Source of the DNA: Tissierella creatinini
Lineage (GTDB): Bacteria > Bacillota > Clostridia > Tissierellales > Tissierellaceae
Direction: 5' to 3'
NCBI GenBank assembly: GCA_005046945.1
Contig: SUSS01000003.1
Coordinates: 85,415-149,414 of the forward strand
Length of the DNA: 64,000 nt
Part shown: positions 10,123-17,956 of the stretch, piece after piece
Layout of the letters: each line of letters opens with the position of its first letter
How positions within the stretch are numbered: position 1 is the first letter of the stretch
Notes under the pieces: model-generated
Seen by the model: the letters and a program-made list of their open reading frames with translations, nothing else
What the model was told of the DNA's origin: nothing
Database searches by the model: none
Program-made: the position numbers and the translations under genes

Positions 10123-11259
10123 TTATCTAGCCATTTCTGAAGCTTCTTTAACTACTGCTAAATAGCCTTCAACAGTAATTGTAACTGAAGATGTTAACTC
10201 TGGTACATCTGGTACGTTTTGATGAGTTGGATTAGCTTCCTTAACCTTTAATCCTGTGATTTCATCAATAGTCTTTCCAGCCATCCAATCTTGGAATGCT
10301 GTCATTTGCTCATACCATTCCTTCTTTATAGGCGATGAATCTTTCATGCCATATTCTTCTTTTAATTCATGTTTAGTCTTTCCCTCGGCTGCTTTATCAT
10401 TTGTTACTTTACCTTCTGCATCATAGTTAACTCTTACTTGAGCATTATCGATTAAAGCAACAACAACTTTACCATCTTTATCAAATGCAGTTGCAGACAT
10501 GTATGTGTCAGATTGAGCCCTTGGTAATACTTCCTTACCATTAGCATCTAGGCCCTTGTCTTTCCCACTGATGTGTGTTTCAACACCTAGACCTACTGTC
10601 TCTGCACCCGGAGCATCTACCGCATTTATCCAAGCCTCTTCTACTGCTGCTATATAGCTTTCAACAGTTATTGTAACCGATGATGTTAATTCAGGAACAT
10701 CAGGAACATTTTGATGACTTGGGTTTACTTCTTTAACCTTCAATCCGGTAATTTCATCAACTGTCTTACCGATCATCCACTCTTCAAAAGCAGCTGCTTG
10801 CTCATACCATTCCTTACCAATAGCGGAAGAACCCTTCATGCCATATTCCTCTTTTAAGTCCTTCTTAGACTTCACTTCTTCTTTAACATCTGATGTAATC
10901 TTTAAATCTGAATCAAATGCTACCTTAGGTTGAACTACGTCTAATGTAACACTAACAACTTTACCATCTGCATCAAATCCAACTGCTGCCATGGTAACAT
11001 CCATTTGTGCCTGTGCCATTACTGGGTTTCCGTTTGCATCTGTACCCGCATCCTTTGATTTGGCTATGGAAATATTTTGCCCTAAACCTACTTTAGCAAT
11101 CATTCCTTCACCTGCTGCAGGGGTTTCTGTTGGGGTTTCTGTTGGGGTTTCAGCCGGAGCTTCTGCTGGCGTTTCTGCCGGTGCTGCAGGTTGTGAACAT
11201 CCTACTAATGCTGACGCTATTAATGCTAATACCAACATCATAGTGAAAATTTTTTTCAT
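10123..11259 (-). CDS. lipoprotein with two tandem FMN-binding-like repeats, probable ApbE substrate
   Basis: 378 residues with a lipoprotein signal (SALVGC, lipid on Cys21), a Pro/Thr/Glu linker with TPTETPTETP (about 28-50), then two homologous repeats of about 155 residues (about 55-209 and 222-374). Each repeat runs from VGLG...I through DANGK, FDKDGKVV, KEEYGMK.SS, KEWYEQ..AF.WM.GKT.DEITGLKVKE and ends NPxHQNVPDVPELTSSVTIT. The SSVT within each end block (193-196 and 357-360) resembles the flavinylated S-G-A-T of FMN-binding domains. The arrangement recalls PplA of Listeria extracellular electron transfer. Flavinylation is inferred from this motif and from apbE next door. Confidence 0.8.
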   Translation of the reverse strand: MKKIFTMMLVLALIASALVGCSQPAAPAETPAEAPAETPTETPTETPAAGEGMIAKVGLGQNISIAKSKDAGTDANGNPVMAQAQMDVTMAAVGFDADGKVVSVTLDVVQPKVAFDSDLKITSDVKEEVKSKKDLKEEYGMKGSSAIGKEWYEQAAAFEEWMIGKTVDEITGLKVKEVNPSHQNVPDVPELTSSVTITVESYIAAVEEAWINAVDAPGAETVGLGVETHISGKDKGLDANGKEVLPRAQSDTYMSATAFDKDGKVVVALIDNAQVRVNYDAEGKVTNDKAAEGKTKHELKEEYGMKDSSPIKKEWYEQMTAFQDWMAGKTIDEITGLKVKEANPTHQNVPDVPELTSSVTITVEGYLAVVKEASEMAR

Positions 11260-11318
11260 TTCTAACCCTCCATTATAAAAGTATAGTCTAACATATTACT
11301 ATTATATGATTTCCTATT

Positions 11319-11352
11319 CTATCACATTGTTTAATTTTAAACAATGTGATAG
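11319..11352. repeat. 34-bp perfect inverted repeat
   Basis: CTATCACATTGTTTAA and TTAAACAATGTGATAG are exact reverse complements separated by only two bases. It lies between the AI-2E fragment's 3' end and the lipoprotein promoter region. There is no T-run beside it, so it is either an unusual terminator or an operator or cruciform. Confidence 0.7.
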
Positions 11353-11418
11353 ATGGATTTTCAACCATTTGAATTGTCGAATCCCTTGCTTTGCACGGCC
11401 TTTATGCCATTTTCATTT

Positions 11419-11907
11419 TTATGATCTGTCTCTTTTATCCATTGCACTTTTAGCTTTAATGATAGAATTTATTATAACAGCAAGAATAGGTCCGACCATT
11501 AGACCTAGAGGTCCAAATATAAGAGAACCAGCAACCGTAGCTATAAAGGTATATAAGGGTCTTATACCTATCTGGTCACCTAGAACCTTAGGTTCAATAA
11601 ACTGTTTGGCTATAGTAAGAATTACATATAGAATTAGGACTCCACCTGCCATATCCTTGTTGCCTCCAAAATATGATATTAGGCCCCAAGGTATCATTAC
11701 GATACCAGCACCAAGGAGGGGAATGATATCCAATAAGGCAATGAGAAAGGCCAGCAGATATGGAACAGGCGCCCCAATATATACGAATCCTATGCTTAAT
11801 ATACCAAATACTATGCCCATTATAATAAGCCTAGACACAAGATATCCCTTCAAGCCCCCTACTGTATCCTTTATAATTATATTTAGCAACTCTATTAAAT
11901 TATTCAT
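11419..11907 (-). CDS. AI-2E family transporter, C-terminal half only
   Basis: 163 residues corresponding to the second half of the AI-2E/YtvI permease family (usual length 330-370). Visible are GGLKGYLVSRLIIMGIVFGI, the conserved ALLDIIPLLGAGIVMIPWGL, and KQFIEPKVLGDQIGIRPLYT followed by GPLGLMVGPILAVIIN. About four membrane segments remain and the N-terminal half is absent. The ATG at 11905-11907 is preceded by a ribosome site that overlaps the aroE stop codon (GGAAGGTAAGG), so it is translated as a unit with aroE. It may be a decayed gene or a short functional variant. Confidence 0.7.
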   Translation of the reverse strand: MNNLIELLNIIIKDTVGGLKGYLVSRLIIMGIVFGILSIGFVYIGAPVPYLLAFLIALLDIIPLLGAGIVMIPWGLISYFGGNKDMAGGVLILYVILTIAKQFIEPKVLGDQIGIRPLYTFIATVAGSLIFGPLGLMVGPILAVIINSIIKAKSAMDKRDRS

Positions 11908-11915
11908 AAATAGCC

Positions 11916-12779
11916 TTACCTTCCAAATATTTCTTTTTTTACTATGTCTAAAGGCATATCTTTGCCGGTCCAAATTTTAAAAGCTATAGCCCCTTGCCAA
12001 ATCACCATCATGAGTCCATTCATGTATTTACAACCTGCTTCTCTTGCAATCCTTAAGAGTTTGGTTTCAGCAGGATCATATATTAAATCAGCTACAAATA
12101 TATTCCTCGGAAGTTGGTCTGCAGAAGAAATAATCGACTGATCCATTGTTTCCTCCATTCCTAAGGATGTAGCATTTATAAGAATGGCTGCATCTTTTAT
12201 TTCTTCTAAAAGTCTTGCTTCATCCTGCACTAAAGCCCTTGCCCTAGATCCCGCAATGTTCTTGTTGATATTGTCTGCAATTAGGCCTGCCGAGCTTAAA
12301 GTTCTATTGAAAAGTAAAATTTCACCAGCGCCTTCGAAAGCCAATTGACTTGCTACTGCCTTTGCAGCCCCACCTGCACCAACTATTACGATTTTTTTGC
12401 CCTTGAAATCAACTTTATTTTCCTCTAATGATTTCACAAAACCTAGCCCATCAGTATTATATCCGATAATCTTATTGTTATCATCTATTTTTATAGTATT
12501 AACGGAACCGATTATCTTTGCTTCTGGAGATACATCATCCAAATATTCCATAACCTTTGTTTTATGAGGCATAGTTATATTTCCACCTTTTGCATGGAGT
12601 GTTCTTAAGGCATCAAGTCCCTCCTTTATATGACCATCTTCCACATCGAAAGCCATATATACATAATCTAAACTTAAGGCTTCAAAGGATATGTTGTGCA
12701 TAAGTGGCGATTTACTATGTTTAGTAGGATATCCTAGCAATCCTAATAATGTAGTAGTGCCTGTAATTCTATTTCCCAT
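11916..12779 (-). CDS. aroE: shikimate dehydrogenase (NADP+)
   Basis: Reduces 3-dehydroshikimate to shikimate in the chorismate pathway. Motifs in order: GYPTKHSKSPLMHN (shikimate binding), GGNITMPHKTKVM with the catalytic Lys, NTDGLGF, the dinucleotide loop VGAGGAAKAVA, NRT, NATSLGM, DLIYDP and the C-terminal GLMMVIWQGAIAFKIWTG. About 287 residues, a normal length. I prefer the ATG at 12777-12779 (AAGGG upstream); an in-frame ATG at 12803 would add eight residues without a ribosome site. A TATAAT lies inside the terminator hairpin just upstream. Confidence 0.95.
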   Translation of the reverse strand: MGNRITGTTTLLGLLGYPTKHSKSPLMHNISFEALSLDYVYMAFDVEDGHIKEGLDALRTLHAKGGNITMPHKTKVMEYLDDVSPEAKIIGSVNTIKIDDNNKIIGYNTDGLGFVKSLEENKVDFKGKKIVIVGAGGAAKAVASQLAFEGAGEILLFNRTLSSAGLIADNINKNIAGSRARALVQDEARLLEEIKDAAILINATSLGMEETMDQSIISSADQLPRNIFVADLIYDPAETKLLRIAREAGCKYMNGLMMVIWQGAIAFKIWTGKDMPLDIVKKEIFGR

Positions 12780-12811
12780 ATTAATCTTCCCTTCATACTT
12801 CATTGTAGAAA

Positions 12812-12856
12812 CAAAAACTCCCTATAAGGGTATTATACCACCAATAGGGGAGTTTC
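12812..12856 (-). terminator. rho-independent terminator of glmS
   Basis: On the minus strand, AAACTCCCCTAT pairs with ATAGGGAGTTTTT, ending in a T-run. It lies downstream of glmS and upstream of aroE. Confidence 0.8.
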
Positions 12857-12927
12857 AATTATTTATTCTAATAAACCATCTTAAATTACAAGACTATCCA
12901 TTTACTTTGCAAGTAGTTTTTTTGTTT

Positions 12928-14754
12928 CTATTCAACCGTTACTGACTTAGCTAAATTCCTTGGTTTATCTACGTCATTTCCCTTTATTAATGCTGTATAA
13001 TAAGCAATTAGCTGAGGTAATATAACGGATAAAAGGGGCATAAAAATATTAAAACTTTCATCCAGATAGACAACCTTATCGCAAATGGTGCCAAGGTCAG
13101 TATTTCTTTCCCTAGTAATTCCTATTACATAAGCTCCTCTAGATTTGACGCTTTTAATGTTAGATACTGTCTTATCATAGAGGTTCTGTTGAGTTGCTAT
13201 GGCTATGACCGGAGTATCCTCCTCAATCAATGCAATGGATCCGTGCTTTAACTCCCCTCCACCAAAGGCCTCTGCATGAATATATGAAATCTCCTTTAGC
13301 TTTAAAGCAGCCTCAAGCGAAGTATAATAATCCAATCCTCTTCCGATATAGAATAGGGATGATTTATCCTTAATTTTCTCAGCTATTTCCATAGCAATTA
13401 AATCGACTGAGTATATGGTTTTCTTTACCTTATCCGGTAATTCTTTAAGCTCATTTACTATCTCATGATACAAGTTTTCTTCAAGGTTACCTTTTAACCT
13501 GCCAAAATATAAGCTTAAAATATAAAATGCTACTAACTGGGTAGTATATGCCTTAGTAGATGCTACTGCTATTTCAGGTCCAGCCCAAGTATAGAATATA
13601 TCCTGGGATTCTCTTGCTACAGAGCTACCCACCACATTTGTAATAGATAATATCCTTGCACCCTTTGATTTTGCTTCCCTCAAGGCTGCAAGTGTATCAG
13701 CGGTTTCACCTGACTGACTTACTATGATTACCAGAGTCCCTTCATCTATGAAATTATCATTGTATCTGAATTCGGATGCTATATCGGCTATGACTACAAC
13801 TCTTACGAATTGCTCAAGCATATATTTGCCTAAGAGCCCTGCGTGGTAGGCTGTTCCACAGGCTACAATATATACTCTATTAATCTTCTTAAGTTCTTCT
13901 GCAGTAATATTTATATTCTCTAAAAATATACTTCCATTATTGTCTATCCTTCTTAAAAGGGTATCCTTAATAGCCTGGGGTTGCTGATGGATTTCCTTTA
14001 GCATAAAATGGTCATAACCATCTTTAGAAGCAGCCTCTATATCCCATTCAATCTCTTTTATTTCTCTTTCAACTAGCCTATTTCCATTATAAATAAGATA
14101 TGAATCCCTACTCAACTTTGCCACATCATTATTTTCAAGATATACAACTTTTCTCGTTCTATTAAGAATAGCTGGTATATCAGATGCAACAAACAATTCC
14201 CCATGGCCTATACCAAGTATTAAAGGACTCTCATATCTTACTGCTATTAGCTCATCTGGATGCAGCCTTGATATAATACCTAAGGAATATGCTCCCTTCA
14301 GCCTATCAACAGCTTTAGTAACAGCTCCTAAAAGATCTCCTTCATAATAAAAATCTATAAGATGTACAACAATTTCTGTATCTGTATCAGATTTAAAAGT
14401 ATATCCTCTATCTATCAATTCCTTCTTAAGGATTAGATAGTTTTCAATTATACCATTATGGACTACCGCTATATTTTCTTCCCCATTCATATGAGGATGG
14501 GAATTTTCATTGGAAGGCACTCCATGGGTTGCCCATCTAGTATGACCTATACCAAGGGTCCCACTAATAGGCTCTTCTCTTATGCTTTCCTTAAGATTAG
14601 ATAGCTTTCCCTCATGTTTTGAATAACGGAGCCTATTTTTATCAATAACTGCCAGACCCGCAGAATCATATCCTCTGTATTCCAGCTTTTCTAATCCTTC
14701 CAAGATTATTTCCGTTCCATCTTTTTGGCCAATATAGCCTACTATACCACACAT
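12928..14754 (-). CDS. glmS: glutamine--fructose-6-phosphate aminotransferase (isomerizing)
   Basis: Makes glucosamine-6-phosphate from fructose-6-phosphate and glutamine, the first step toward UDP-GlcNAc and peptidoglycan. The N-terminal class II amidotransferase begins MCGIVGYIG with nucleophile Cys2, followed by RWATHG and HNGIIENY. Two SIS domains follow (VACGTAYHAG, SQSGETADT, ASTKAYTTQ; then FYIGRG and EAFGGGELKHGSIAL), ending in PRNLAKSVTVE. At 608 residues it is full length. The AAGGAGG site lies just upstream. Expression should be governed by the self-cleaving ribozyme in its leader. Confidence 0.97.
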   Translation of the reverse strand: MCGIVGYIGQKDGTEIILEGLEKLEYRGYDSAGLAVIDKNRLRYSKHEGKLSNLKESIREEPISGTLGIGHTRWATHGVPSNENSHPHMNGEENIAVVHNGIIENYLILKKELIDRGYTFKSDTDTEIVVHLIDFYYEGDLLGAVTKAVDRLKGAYSLGIISRLHPDELIAVRYESPLILGIGHGELFVASDIPAILNRTRKVVYLENNDVAKLSRDSYLIYNGNRLVEREIKEIEWDIEAASKDGYDHFMLKEIHQQPQAIKDTLLRRIDNNGSIFLENINITAEELKKINRVYIVACGTAYHAGLLGKYMLEQFVRVVVIADIASEFRYNDNFIDEGTLVIIVSQSGETADTLAALREAKSKGARILSITNVVGSSVARESQDIFYTWAGPEIAVASTKAYTTQLVAFYILSLYFGRLKGNLEENLYHEIVNELKELPDKVKKTIYSVDLIAMEIAEKIKDKSSLFYIGRGLDYYTSLEAALKLKEISYIHAEAFGGGELKHGSIALIEEDTPVIAIATQQNLYDKTVSNIKSVKSRGAYVIGITRERNTDLGTICDKVVYLDESFNIFMPLLSVILPQLIAYYTALIKGNDVDKPRNLAKSVTVE

Positions 14755-14805
14755 AAAAAAACCCTCCTTAATTTTTTAAAGAGAGATATCACTTAAATCT
14801 TTTTT

Positions 14806-14914
14806 GTTCTAGAATTCCTTCTGGTTTTTGTAAGATTCTTGGACCGTGAAGCCCTTGGAGCATCCGCCGAATTTTCGATAACCCCAACCCTCGTCAGCCT
14901 TATGGCTCTGGCGC
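14806..14914 (-). ncRNA. glmS ribozyme-riboswitch
   Basis: The glmS leader on the minus strand holds the conserved core of this GlcN6P-activated self-cleaving RNA: GCGCCAGAGCC at the cleavage site (G+1 at 14914), TGACGAGG, the GGGGTTATCGA loop and TTCGGCGGATGCTCC, followed by the P3/P4 region down to about 14806. It lies between apt and glmS, about 50 bases ahead of the glmS start. GlcN6P would trigger cleavage and decay of the glmS mRNA. The core is recognised with confidence; the 3' border is approximate. Confidence 0.95.
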
Positions 14915-14961
14915 TTAAATTTATATTATCTCCCAATATATATACTGTATCTTGCATTTGA

Positions 14962-15002
14962 CCTAATACAATTTACGGAAAACTACCACAAATTGTATTA
15001 GG
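14962..15002. repeat. 13-bp inverted repeat upstream of the glmS ribozyme
   Basis: CCTAATACAATTT and AAATTGTATTAGG are exact reverse complements around a 15-base loop. It lies between the apt terminator and the ribozyme, near where the glmS promoter should be. No T-run follows; it could be an operator or an RNA hairpin. Confidence 0.6.
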
Positions 15003-15006
15003 CCAT

Positions 15007-15030
15007 AAAAACGCAGGGTGCCCGACGTTT
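15007..15030 (-). terminator. rho-independent terminator of apt
   Basis: Starting directly at the apt stop codon on the minus strand, AAACG...GGG pairs with CCC...CGTTT and is followed by Ts. It is short but well placed. Confidence 0.7.
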
Positions 15031-15541
15031 AATATTTAACTAATGTATTGACATGGTAATCTTTAAGTCTATCTCTTCCTCCAAGCTCTTCCAATTCGAT
15101 TATGAATTCTAAGGCTACTACTTGGCCCCCAAGGGACTCGATTAGTAATGCTGCAGCTGCAACCGTTCCAGCAGTGGCCAGAAGGTCATCTACTATAGCA
15201 ACCCTATCCCCCTTTGAAATGGCATCTTTATGGATTTCCAATGTGTTTTTACCATATTCTAGTTTATACTCAAAGCTTGCAGTTGGTGCAGGAAGCTTCC
15301 CCGGCTTTCTTATAGGAATAAACCCTACTCCCAGACCATAGGCAACAGCAGCACCAAAAAGAAATCCTCTTGCTTCAGGTCCCACAATATAATCGATATC
15401 CTTATCCTTTAAATCATCAACAATCAAATTTATTGATTCCTGAAACGCATCTCTATCCTTAGTAAGGGTAGTAATATCCTTAAAACTTACTCCTTCAATT
15501 GGAAAATCTTCGATTTCTCTTATTTTAGACTTAAGATCCAA
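15029..15541 (-). CDS. apt: adenine phosphoribosyltransferase
   Basis: Salvages adenine with PRPP to AMP. 170 residues with [37 protein letters not shown] and the PRPP-binding [13 protein letters not shown] at about residues 120-132. The start codon is TTG at 15539-15541, with GGAGG eight bases upstream. The TTG start is forced, since no ATG lies in frame between the ribosome site and the conserved N-terminus. Confidence 0.95.
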   Translation of the reverse strand: MDLKSKIREIEDFPIEGVSFKDITTLTKDRDAFQESINLIVDDLKDKDIDYIVGPEARGFLFGAAVAYGLGVGFIPIRKPGKLPAPTASFEYKLEYGKNTLEIHKDAISKGDRVAIVDDLLATAGTVAAAALLIESLGGQVVALEFIIELEELGGRDRLKDYHVNTLVKY

Positions 15542-15631
15542 ATTCCTTGCCTCCTTATCAATGTTATTCCGCTGAAATAGTCTATCATATTTTAAAGGAT
15601 TGGAAAATACATTTTTTCCTATTTTAAATTG

Positions 15632-17170
15632 TTAATTGCTGGCTCTGCTCTTTAATGGTTTATATAAATCCTCTGCCTTTAAATCCGGTCTTAAACTAGA
15701 TATATAGTCTAAGGCAATCCTAGCTCCCTTATCCATACCTTGGCATCCTGCAAGAAATACTATATCATTCTCCTTGGTTTCTCTAAGAGTATGATTTATT
15801 GCATCCTCAAGTTTATCATATAGGGTCAGTTTAATTCCTGCAGCCTTAATTATGTCGGAAAATATCTTCTCCTCCTCTGTGGATACCTCATCCTTTTTTG
15901 TTACACTTCCAATACTCTTAGTGCCAATTATTTCACTAATACACAATCGATCCTTCCAAGAAACAAGCGCCTCAGCATTCTCCCTATTTACAGTGACTCC
16001 CCTGTTTCCTCTAATGGCATATATTAGATGCAGCTTATTGCAATTAATTTTGCTAAGGGTTTCCAAACTTACATTTATATTCTTTAAGTTAGCAAAATGG
16101 TCATCTATAATGAGAAAATCCTTTTCGTAAATATACTCAAACCTTCTCTCAACACCTAAAAATTCCTTTAAGCCTTTTTGTATAAGAGCTATATCAATTC
16201 CATCAGTTAGGGCAATGACTGTGGCAACCATAGCATTTTCTAATGAATGAAGTCCAGGGATTCCAAGGATTATTTTGAATTCACCTTTCTTGATTATATA
16301 ATTAAAGACCTTTATATCATCCTTAACTACTACTGTAAAACTTGGTCTTCCCTTAACAAGCTCTATATCTTTAGCATAAATCATACCCTCATCACTCTTA
16401 GTAGAATACGTTATTACTTGGGCATTGGTTTCATCTACAAGGGTTTTTATTTGCTCATCATCAATATTTAATAAGGCATAGCTATTCTTCTTAGCCTTTT
16501 TTATAAGACTTGACTTAGCCTCCCAGTATTTTTCGAAGGACCCGTGCTGATCTATATGCTCTCTAGAAAAATTGTTAAAGGATACTATATCATAATCCAC
16601 ATCATTTACTCTATAAAGCTCAAGTGCAGAGGATGAAACCTCCATAAGAGCTTTATGGATATTTTCTTTTCTCATATCTTTAAATAGTTTTTGTAAATCA
16701 AGACTTTCAGGTGTCGTAAGCTCAGATGGCACAAAGTGTTCCCCAACTTTATTCATTACGCTTCCAATAAGACCCGTAGTAAATCCTGCCTCTTCATAAA
16801 TCTGATTGAGCATGTAGGTTGTTGTAGTTTTCCCATTTGTAGCTGTAACACCAATTACGGTCATGCTCCTTGAGGGATGTTCATAAAAAGCTGCACTAAT
16901 CTGAGAAAGGCTTTCCCTAGAATTCAAAACCTTGTACTGAGGTAGCTGGCAATCCTCAGAGAATTCCTCCACTATCAATGCCACAGCACCATTTTTCTCA
17001 GCATCCTTGATATACTTATGTCCATCTGTTATGTATCCTTTTATAGCTACGTAAATAAAACCTTCTTCAACCCTTGCTGAATGATATGCAATTCCCTTTA
17101 TGTCTATATTGTTTTTCTCATTTCGCTTTTCAATTATCTTGAGTTCCTTCAATAATTTATCCAAATTCAT
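15632..17170 (-). CDS. divergent MurE-like Mur ligase
   Basis: 512 residues in the three-domain Mur ligase layout: N-terminal substrate domain (GIAYHSARVEEGFIYVAIKG), ATPase with VTATNGKTTTTYML at about 105-118, LTTPESLD, ALMEVSSSALEL, FNNFSREHIDQHGSFEKYW and AKSSLIKKAK, and a C-terminal ligase domain. It looks most like MurE (UDP-MurNAc-tripeptide synthetase), but hallmarks are altered: EVSSHA is EVSSSA, the usual DYAH is DDHF, and the DNPR amino-acid-selecting motif is absent. It may be a paralog ligating a different group. The ATG at 17168-17170 follows AAAGGTGGAG; an upstream ATG at 17209 lies in repeat DNA. Confidence 0.8.
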   Translation of the reverse strand: MNLDKLLKELKIIEKRNEKNNIDIKGIAYHSARVEEGFIYVAIKGYITDGHKYIKDAEKNGAVALIVEEFSEDCQLPQYKVLNSRESLSQISAAFYEHPSRSMTVIGVTATNGKTTTTYMLNQIYEEAGFTTGLIGSVMNKVGEHFVPSELTTPESLDLQKLFKDMRKENIHKALMEVSSSALELYRVNDVDYDIVSFNNFSREHIDQHGSFEKYWEAKSSLIKKAKKNSYALLNIDDEQIKTLVDETNAQVITYSTKSDEGMIYAKDIELVKGRPSFTVVVKDDIKVFNYIIKKGEFKIILGIPGLHSLENAMVATVIALTDGIDIALIQKGLKEFLGVERRFEYIYEKDFLIIDDHFANLKNINVSLETLSKINCNKLHLIYAIRGNRGVTVNRENAEALVSWKDRLCISEIIGTKSIGSVTKKDEVSTEEEKIFSDIIKAAGIKLTLYDKLEDAINHTLRETKENDIVFLAGCQGMDKGARIALDYISSLRPDLKAEDLYKPLKSRASN

Positions 17171-17185
17171 AAAGCTCCACCTTTC

Positions 17186-17278
17186 TATAACGAGATGATG
17201 ATATCCCACTTCTTAAACTATTGAATTGTTGCGGTGATGTGAGGCAATTGCATTGCAATTGCTTCCAATACTTAAAGC
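17186..17278 (+). repeat. palindromic dispersed repeat, copy C (short form)
   Basis: Starts TATAACGAGATGATGATATCCC and contains the shared GCAATTGCATTGCAATTGC hairpin, then ends near CTTAAAG. It lies immediately upstream of the MurE-like gene's ribosome site. Confidence 0.75.
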
Positions 17279-17360
17279 TTCTATCTAATCTATTTTACCA
17301 TATTTTTTTAACTAATTATCATATTTACTTAGTCTGCCAAAAAATCAATCCCAGAATCCT

Positions 17361-17954
17361 CTAATAGGTATTCTGGGACATATATTTCTTTTTATGTTCA
17401 ATTGTTTCTTCTTGAAAAAATCGAAAAACTCCTAATATTAGGAATATATCACCTATGCTCAATATCTTCGGAAGAGGATATGGTTTTGGAATTAAGATAA
17501 TATCTGCCAAATACACAAATTTAGTATTCTTATCAACAGACACATGCTTTATATCAAATTTTCTATCAGGTAATTGAGCATCTAATCTTATTCCATCCCT
17601 TATTCCTTCAAATCCATCAAGAGAAACAGGCATCTTCCCTTGATTGCTAATTATTACTATAAGGTTTAAAACTAGACCAATAAATAGTAATTTCATATAT
17701 TTTTTCTCAAGATTAAGTATTATTGCAATTAACATTAGAACATAGGTCAATACTATTACATATATGAAATATTGATTTAAAAGCACATTTGCCCAAGAAG
17801 CATCAAATTTCTTACCAATAGCTAGAAAGCCTTGAATTAAACCTGATATTAAAAATAAATACCATCCCTCAATATAAACATTTTCTAGGTTTCTTAAACG
17901 TCCTCCCCTTAGTTTTGCAGTAACTAGAGAAAGAACCACCGGTTCTAAAAACAT
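17361..17954 (-). CDS. DUF5317 family membrane protein
   Basis: 197 residues with about five hydrophobic segments. The N-terminus MFLEPVVLSLVTAKLRGGRL and the central GKMPVSLDGFEGI block are the conserved parts of the DUF5317 family, whose function is unknown. It follows the HD-GYP gene with only two bases between them, so the two are translationally linked. The pairing suggests a role in the same signalling unit. No catalytic residues are evident. Confidence 0.8.
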   Translation of the reverse strand: MFLEPVVLSLVTAKLRGGRLRNLENVYIEGWYLFLISGLIQGFLAIGKKFDASWANVLLNQYFIYVIVLTYVLMLIAIILNLEKKYMKLLFIGLVLNLIVIISNQGKMPVSLDGFEGIRDGIRLDAQLPDRKFDIKHVSVDKNTKFVYLADIILIPKPYPLPKILSIGDIFLILGVFRFFQEETIEHKKKYMSQNTY

Positions 17955-17956
17955 AT

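Noticed and set aside
10991-11278. Plus-strand ORF rich in Val/Gly/Ser/Ala repeats
   Set aside because: It is the complement of the lipoprotein's Pro/Thr/Glu linker and signal peptide; no ribosome site and no independent coding signal.
11306-11980. 224-codon plus-strand ORF
   Set aside because: It lies opposite the AI-2E fragment and the aroE 3' end, has a composition unlike its neighbours (Pro, Ile, Arg rich) and no family resemblance. It is a shadow frame.
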